Shown here: positions 59,297 to 64,000 of the stretch, piece by piece
Layout: every line of letters starts with the position of its first letter
How positions within the stretch are numbered: position 1 is the first letter of the stretch
Assembly (NCBI GenBank): GCA_002436065.1
Contig: DIXP01000008.1
Coordinates: forward strand, 9,068 to 73,067
Reading direction: 5' to 3'
Length of the DNA stretch: 64,000 nucleotides
Source of the DNA: Chloroflexi bacterium UBA6077
GTDB taxonomy: Bacteria > Chloroflexota > UBA6077
The notes under the pieces: model-generated
What the model saw: the letters and a program-made list of their open reading frames with translations, nothing else
The model's database searches: none
Told to the model about the DNA's origin: nothing
Position numbers and translations under genes: made by a program

Positions 59297-60292
59297 CTAC
59301 ATGCTCCAAATGGTTCGGTAGGCGGCCAGCCTCCGGCCCAATTCGTCTTGTGACATGAGCCCTCTCCAGCCCCTGCGCTTCGCCCGCAGCCACTCCCTGG
59401 CCAGTCCCAACCGAGTGATGGCGCGGTGAGTGCGGACGAAGGCCGGGGAGTAGTGTTTGCGGAACAGCCGGTAGCGGCTTCGGTGCAGCTCCACCAGCAT
59501 CGCCTCACGGAGCTGCCCGCTGCTCTGGCCCCCATGGTGGACGATCTTTGCCGTCGGTAGTTGGTATATACTCCATCCCGCTCGCGCGGCGCGCAAGCAC
59601 CAATCCACCTCTTCACAGTACATGAAGAACTCCTCATCCAGCAGGCCCACCACATCCAGCGCATCCCTACGGATCATCATTGCCGCGCCGAGGGGGTGGT
59701 CGATGGGGAAGGGGCGCCCGTCGCCCGGCACCTGGTAGCGGCCGTTCAGCCGGGAGTCCACCACGCGATGGTGCAGAGGGAAGAAATCGAACAGGCTCAT
59801 CCAGAGGGTCGGGAACCGAAAGGCCGCGTGCTGCGCGCGCCCGTCCGGGTAGAGCAGGGCCGGGCTGACAGCCGCCAACTGCGGACCACCCTTCAGGAGG
59901 AAACCCGCAAGCTGCGCCAATGAGTCGCCCACCACCTCTGTGTCGGGGTTGAGCAACAGCAGCAGATCGCCGCGCGCCTCCCGCAGACCCCAGTTGGTGG
60001 CCCTGGCGAAGCCCAGGTTCTCACCTGCATCGAGAACGCGCACCCCTGGATACTCATTCAGCACCATCTTCGCGCTTCCATCGAGCGAGGCGTTGTCCAC
60101 GACGATCACCTCGCAACTCATCTTCCCTTCGACTGCATATCCCGCCGGTGCTACCTCCAGCGTTGGCTCCTCGTCTAGTATAGACGCGACCAACAGGTGG
60201 TAAGGGCTATGGACGACGGACGCGAGGCACCGTCCCAGCAGGTCGCGGGTATTGAAGGAGACGATGACTATGGAGAGAAGTGGTAGATTCAT
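59297..60292 (-). CDS. Family 2 glycosyltransferase (rhamnosyltransferase-like)
   Basis: A 331-residue GT2 enzyme. SIVIVSFNTRDLLGRCLASV, VVDNASLDGSAKMVLNEYPGVRVLDAGENLGFARATNWGLREARGDLLLLLNPDTEV (N-terminal GT-A site), FFMYCEEVDWCLRAARAGW (catalytic ED) are typical of dTDP-rhamnosyltransferases and similar enzymes. The insertion between the first strands (residues about 24-40) is longer than usual. It directly precedes the second glycosyltransferase; the two probably build one glycan. Confidence 0.9.
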   Translation of the reverse strand: MNLPLLSIVIVSFNTRDLLGRCLASVVHSPYHLLVASILDEEPTLEVAPAGYAVEGKMSCEVIVVDNASLDGSAKMVLNEYPGVRVLDAGENLGFARATNWGLREARGDLLLLLNPDTEVVGDSLAQLAGFLLKGGPQLAAVSPALLYPDGRAQHAAFRFPTLWMSLFDFFPLHHRVVDSRLNGRYQVPGDGRPFPIDHPLGAAMMIRRDALDVVGLLDEEFFMYCEEVDWCLRAARAGWSIYQLPTAKIVHHGGQSSGQLREAMLVELHRSRYRLFRKHYSPAFVRTHRAITRLGLAREWLRAKRRGWRGLMSQDELGRRLAAYRTIWSM

Positions 60293-60509
60293 CCGGCTGT
60301 ACTCACGAGGCCGCGGCGGTTCCAAACACAATACGGTTCTCCAAATGCGGACTCCTCGCTGTCAGCCTGCAGAATGGCGGCATGGTAGCAAAGGGCACAG
60401 GGATGGTGCAAGGAAGCCCTACGTGCGCCCCGGTGCGCGAGCATGGTGCCCTGTAGTACCATAGGCGAACCCACGACTGAGAACGACGGTCGACTGGAGG
60501 TTCAACACG

Positions 60510-62207
60510 ATGACACTTGCGACCTGCGGGGCGGAGAACTGGAAACGCATCTCGGGCAAGCAGGCATTCATGGAGCAACTGGTGGCCGATGGCATCAACT
60601 GCATTTTCGGCAACCCAGGCACCACGGAGCAGGGGCTCATTGACCTCTTGGTGGACTATCCATCCATCAACTACTACATGTGTCTTCACGAGAGCGTCGC
60701 TGTGGCGATGGCAGACTTCTACGCCCGAGCCACACGGAAGCCTGCGGTGGTCCAACTCCACATCGCGCCGGGGCTCGGCAACGCTATCGGCACTCTGTAC
60801 AACGCCTGGGTTGGCAAGTCCCCCCTTGTGGTGTACGTGGGTCAGTCGCCCTCCACGGGACTGTTCCAGCAGCCCTACCTCTCTGGTGACGTGGTATCCA
60901 TGGCTCGCCCGGTCACCAAATGGGCGGCGGAGATCACTCAAGCTGCCGACGTCCCCCAGGCGGTGCGGCGCGCGCTCAAGGTAGCGGAGGAGCCTCCACA
61001 AGGTCCGGTGCTGCTTTCCATACCAATGGATGTCCTGGAGGCTGAGGCGGAGATGCTGATACGGCCCACATCCTACGTGCAATGGGCTGTCACACCGCCG
61101 CTCCAAGCCGTCATAGAGGCGGCCGAACTACTGCTCAAGGCCCAGTCGCCGGTCATCGCCGTGGGCGACCATGTGGCCCTCTCCGGAGCGCAGGAGGCTG
61201 TCGTGGAGTTGGCGGAGCTGTTGGGGGCACCCATAATGAACGCCTTCAGCAATACGGTCAACGCGCCTGCGGCCCACCCGCTGTACCACGCACGCGGGAT
61301 CCCAGTGACCTCCGGGCCGATCAGGGCCGCTCTCCAGCCCCACGACCTCCTTCTTGCCGTGGGTACCTCCATCTTTAGTAGCATCCTTCCTGACGCCGAG
61401 GGGCCGATCCCCAGGGGCATGGAGGTAATCCACCTGGACTACGACTCTTGGGAACTGGGGAAGAACCACGCGGGCAGCTTGCTACTTCGAGCCGACCCGA
61501 AGGCCACCCTCCTCGCGATCCTCGCCGAGGTCCAGGATCGCTCTACGACTGGCCAGCGTGATCAATGGCACGAGAGGCGAGGGCGGTTGGAGGCAGCCGG
61601 AAGGGAGAAAGTGGAGACCGCGCGCAAGCAGCACGCCCGGCATTGGGACGCGGTGCCCATCACGCCACCTCGGTTGATGGCCGAACTGGCAGCCAACCTG
61701 CCCGAAGACGCGGTGCTGGTCGACGAGGCCCTCACTAGTGGGTCCACTCTGGAGACGTATTTCCAGCCCACCGAAGCGTGGCGCCGCTTTCGGGTCCGCG
61801 GGGGCGGGATCGGCAACGGAATGCCCGGCGCCCTGGGCATCCAGGCGGCATTCCCTGACAGGCCGGTGATAGGGCTGGTCTCCGACGGCGCGTCCATGTA
61901 CACGATCACCGCCCTGTGGACCGCCGCTCACCATCAGCTTCCAGTCAAGTACGTGATCTGCAACAACCGCAGCTACCGGATCCTCAAGCAGAACCTGCGA
62001 CAGTACCGCCCTCCCGCGAGGGCCGACATGCCCTTCCCGCACATGGACCTGACCGACCCGCCCCTTTCCTTCGTCCATCTCGCCGAAGGCTTCGGCGTGC
62101 AGGGGCGGCGCATCGAGCAGCCAGACGAGATCGGCCCGGCACTGCGTGAGGCCCTGCGTACCCCTGGACCGATGCTGCTGGAAGTCGTGTTGGACGGCAC
62201 TCCGTAG
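60510..62207 (+). CDS. ThDP-dependent enzyme (benzoylformate decarboxylase-like) 2
   Basis: A 565-residue thiamine diphosphate enzyme with the start ADGINCIFGNPGTTEQGLID, which is characteristic of benzoylformate decarboxylase relatives, and the catalytic Glu in LHESVAVAMADFYARA near residue 71. ThDP/Mg motif: SDGASMYTITALWTAAHHQLPVKYVICNN. It is only distantly like the ThDP enzyme at 41443, which lacks the GNPGTTE signature. Likely decarboxylates a 2-oxo acid; a dehydrogenase of the Ldh2 family is coded nearby on the other strand. Confidence 0.9.
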   Translation: MTLATCGAENWKRISGKQAFMEQLVADGINCIFGNPGTTEQGLIDLLVDYPSINYYMCLHESVAVAMADFYARATRKPAVVQLHIAPGLGNAIGTLYNAWVGKSPLVVYVGQSPSTGLFQQPYLSGDVVSMARPVTKWAAEITQAADVPQAVRRALKVAEEPPQGPVLLSIPMDVLEAEAEMLIRPTSYVQWAVTPPLQAVIEAAELLLKAQSPVIAVGDHVALSGAQEAVVELAELLGAPIMNAFSNTVNAPAAHPLYHARGIPVTSGPIRAALQPHDLLLAVGTSIFSSILPDAEGPIPRGMEVIHLDYDSWELGKNHAGSLLLRADPKATLLAILAEVQDRSTTGQRDQWHERRGRLEAAGREKVETARKQHARHWDAVPITPPRLMAELAANLPEDAVLVDEALTSGSTLETYFQPTEAWRRFRVRGGGIGNGMPGALGIQAAFPDRPVIGLVSDGASMYTITALWTAAHHQLPVKYVICNNRSYRILKQNLRQYRPPARADMPFPHMDLTDPPLSFVHLAEGFGVQGRRIEQPDEIGPALREALRTPGPMLLEVVLDGTP

Positions 62208-62237
62208 CCTAGCGCCTACGAGTAGCCGTAGGCGCCC

Positions 62238-62289
62238 TGTAGGAACTCATTTGGCCGAGTATCGATACTCGGCCAAATGAGTTCCTACA
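62238..62289. repeat. 52-bp perfect palindrome after the ThDP enzyme gene
   Basis: Gapless perfect palindrome centred between 62263 and 62264 (ATCGAT in the middle), starting 31 bases after the stop codon. Possible terminator; much longer than intrinsic terminators usually are. Confidence 0.75.
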
Positions 62290-62291
62290 CC

Positions 62292-62438
62292 TGTCATCCT
62301 GAGCGATTAGCGAAGGATCTCCTGTTACAGGTAGAACTACCTCGCCATGTTGAGCATGACAAGTATCGCCATGACGGGCATGGGAGGAGGCATCTCCGCG
62401 TGAAACAGGAGATCCTTCGCTCCACGCTCAGGATGACA
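62292..62438. repeat. 147-bp fold-back (MITE-like) element
   Basis: Two pairs of perfect arms: 62292-62305/62425-62438 (14 bp) and 62311-62326/62404-62419 (16 bp), with a 5-base bulge on each side, so the ends fold into a long stem around a 77-base middle. It directly follows the 52-bp palindrome. GTCATCCTGAGCG-type repeats of this kind are scattered in other bacterial genomes, to my knowledge, but the window has one copy. Confidence 0.7.
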
Positions 62439-62464
62439 CATGTCAAGCCCACTATGGTGGAGTA

Positions 62465-63532
62465 CTAGCTCTTGACGTAGTCCGCGAAGCTTACTCCCAC
62501 GCTGTCGCCCAACTTGGTGAGATCGCTGACAACTGCGTCGCTCAGAGGAACGCCGTTGGCCTTGCGGTCCGCCTCGGTGTTGGCCTCAGGCTCTCCAGCA
62601 ACCATGATCTTGCTGAAGCCCTTAGCTAGCGGCTCGGTCCTGACCTCGCGAATCATCTGGTCCATCTCGGCCTTGAAGTCCGCGACCGGCCGGAAGCGAT
62701 CGATCCGGAAGGCCATGAAGAAGTGGCTGCACGCCTGCGGCGTGTTCGGGTTGTTGTACAGTTCGCCAACATGAGGTCCAAAAGGTCCGGCGGCCAGGAC
62801 GGCCGAGAGTACCTCGATGACCATCGCCAGGCCGAAGCCCTTGTGTCCGCCGAGGGGAAGCAGGGCCCCGCTCAGGGCCTCCTTGGCGTCGGTGGTCGGC
62901 TCGCCTTCCTTGTTCATGGCCCAGGTCGGCGGGATGGGATCGCCCTTCTTGGACGCGAGGATCACGGCGCCACGAGCGACCACACTGGTAGCTAGGTCGA
63001 GGACGAAGGGTTTCTCTTCTCCGGCTGGTACGGCGAAGGCGATTGGGTTGGTCCCCAGGAACACCTTCTTGCCGCCCCAAGGCGCCATCAGCGATGGGGA
63101 GTTGGTCACGCACATGCCGATCATGTCACGATCGAGGGCCTTCATGGCGTAGTACGAAGCCGTGCCGAAGTGGTTGGAGTTGTTGGCCGTCACTATGGCG
63201 ACGCCTTCCCTCTCGGCCTTGTCCAGACAAAGCTGCATCGCCTTCGTGCCAACAACCTGCCCCAGGCCATTCTGGCCGTCGTAGGCCGCCGTGGTCGCGT
63301 TCTCCATCACGATGGTGCCCGCGGCCTTGCCATTGATCAGGCCTGCCTGTACCCTCTCCACGTAGATGGGGAGTCGAGTTACGCCGTGGGTGTCGACGCC
63401 GCGGAGGTTTGCCATAATCAGGTTGTCGGTGACCATCTCCGCATACTCTCGAGGTACCCCTGCCTTCTCCTGTACGTCGATGCAGAAGGCGGCAAGCTTC
63501 TCAGGATTGAAGCGTTTTCCAGTGTCTTCCAT
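62465..63532 (-). CDS. Malate/L-lactate dehydrogenase-family (Ldh2) oxidoreductase 2
   Basis: A 355-residue Ldh2-type dehydrogenase: NSNHFGTASYYAMKALDRDMIGMCVTNSPSLMAPWGG (catalytic His near residue 117), VLDLATSVVARGAVILASKKGDPIP and GHKGFGLAMVIEVLSAVL. The ATG at 63532 has GGAGG nine bases upstream. It shares the family with the enzyme at 43152, but the motifs differ clearly. It converges on the ThDP gene 2 with fold-back repeats between. Substrate unknown. Confidence 0.93.
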   Translation of the reverse strand: MEDTGKRFNPEKLAAFCIDVQEKAGVPREYAEMVTDNLIMANLRGVDTHGVTRLPIYVERVQAGLINGKAAGTIVMENATTAAYDGQNGLGQVVGTKAMQLCLDKAEREGVAIVTANNSNHFGTASYYAMKALDRDMIGMCVTNSPSLMAPWGGKKVFLGTNPIAFAVPAGEEKPFVLDLATSVVARGAVILASKKGDPIPPTWAMNKEGEPTTDAKEALSGALLPLGGHKGFGLAMVIEVLSAVLAAGPFGPHVGELYNNPNTPQACSHFFMAFRIDRFRPVADFKAEMDQMIREVRTEPLAKGFSKIMVAGEPEANTEADRKANGVPLSDAVVSDLTKLGDSVGVSFADYVKS

Positions 63533-63658
63533 GGAATGTGCCTCCAATAGATGATGTGGGTCAGTAGGGGCTGGAACCAGGGCTGGCGCATCTAAAAGGT
63601 GCGACAGGGCGGCACTATGATAACATGGCTCTCATGGTGGATCAAAAGGCAGGTTGTT

Positions 63659-64000
63659 GTGGAGCACATTGTTGACGAGCAGGCCCTTCCGGGCCTCCAG
63701 CTATCTCGTACCCCTGGTCGCATTCCCAGGGCAACCCGATCCCTCTGGCATTTGGTACGACGGTTGGCTGTGGACGGCATCGCCTTACTGGTATATGCGA
63801 TGGCCGTGGCGATCTTCCTCTGGCGCATAGTCGCCGGAGGCCTCATCCCTGTCGGGTTCGATCTCCTGGCCTACTTCTACCCCTACAAGGCATACCTGGC
63901 GCAGCTTGTGAGAAGCGGTGAGTTGCCCCTCTGGAACCCAATGATCTTCATGGGTGCACCGCTGCTGGCCAACATCCAGGTTGCGGCGCTGTACCCGCCG
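63659..64000 (+). CDS. YfhO-like membrane protein, partial (runs off the window)
   Basis: 114 codons in frame to the end of the window. A predicted first membrane helix (GIALLVYAMAVAIFLWRIVAGG) is followed by DLLAYFYPYKAYLAQLVRSGELPLWNPMIFMGAPLLANIQVAALYPP, the conserved first periplasmic loop of YfhO-type and related polyprenyl-sugar-dependent glycosyltransferases. The start codon is uncertain: a GTG at 63659 is the first option and no strong ribosome site was seen. The rest of the protein lies outside the window. Confidence 0.65.
   Translation, partial: MEHIVDEQALPGLQLSRTPGRIPRATRSLWHLVRRLAVDGIALLVYAMAVAIFLWRIVAGGLIPVGFDLLAYFYPYKAYLAQLVRSGELPLWNPMIFMGAPLLANIQVAALYPP

Overview
The window is high-GC, gene-dense bacterial chromosome and looks like a member of the Chloroflexota (Dehalococcoidia or Anaerolineae type). 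This is inferred from gene content: many lipoprotein solute-binding proteins with Ala/Pro/Thr/Lys-rich linkers after the lipobox cysteine, a CoA-dependent acid-degrading operon with EtfAB and a membrane EtfD-type protein, several IclR regulators, and a trimeric [FeFe]-hydrogenase. No rRNA, tRNA or CRISPR array was seen. GTG and TTG starts are frequent; I chose starts from ribosome binding sites and family N-termini.

Region 1 (0-13 kb): an orphan LivK-type lipoprotein, an RRM RNA-binding protein, a dCMP-deaminase-like protein, a cupin and class II fumarase. Then a plus-strand catabolic cluster: two metallo-beta-lactamase-fold proteins, an amidohydrolase, a broken MmgE/PrpD gene, a 3' remnant of tctA, a GlcG-like protein and a UxaA-family dehydratase, faced by a LysR regulator. 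Three promoters (before the cupin, before the cluster and before the tctC gene at 15-16 kb) share an almost superimposable layout: dyad CATAA-N7-TTATG, a second half-palindrome, then TTGAC(A/T)-N17-TA(G/C)(G/C)AT at identical spacing. This is the clearest sign of an undescribed regulon.

Region 2 (13-16.5 kb): an IS1380-like transposase broken by a 7-bp tandem duplication, then an orphan tctC gene.

Region 3 (16.7-34 kb): a long minus-strand run coding for FabG-type SDR, ADP-forming acyl-CoA synthetase, TctC, MaoC hydratase, SDR, acyl-CoA dehydrogenase, an HMG-CoA-synthase-like protein fused to a DUF35 domain, SCP-x type thiolase, EtfD, EtfB, EtfA and a class III CoA-transferase. It reads as a complete activation, oxidation and thiolysis route with electrons passed through ETF to the membrane. 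Three paralogous IclR regulators sit at its head, two of them with dyads just upstream.

Region 4 (34-44 kb): a plus-strand cluster with thiolase, two 3-hydroxyacyl-CoA dehydrogenases, two more orphan TctC proteins, a 3-hydroxyisobutyrate-dehydrogenase-like enzyme, a ThDP enzyme and an Ldh-family dehydrogenase.

Region 5 (44-49 kb): minus-strand genes for a 49-residue zinc ribbon, an M28 peptidase, a DUF3006-like protein, a ComEC-like secreted hydrolase and an OppA-type lipoprotein.

Region 6 (49-58.5 kb): hydCBA for an electron-bifurcating [FeFe]-hydrogenase, with a Rex-like palindrome upstream, preceded by a sensory cluster (two HATPase proteins, two DRTGG proteins, a thioredoxin-like ferredoxin, a PHP-domain remnant, an ANTAR regulator and its kinase).

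Region 7 (58.5-64 kb): two family 2 glycosyltransferases, a second ThDP enzyme, two long fold-back repeats, a second Ldh-family dehydrogenase and the start of a YfhO-like membrane protein that runs off the window.
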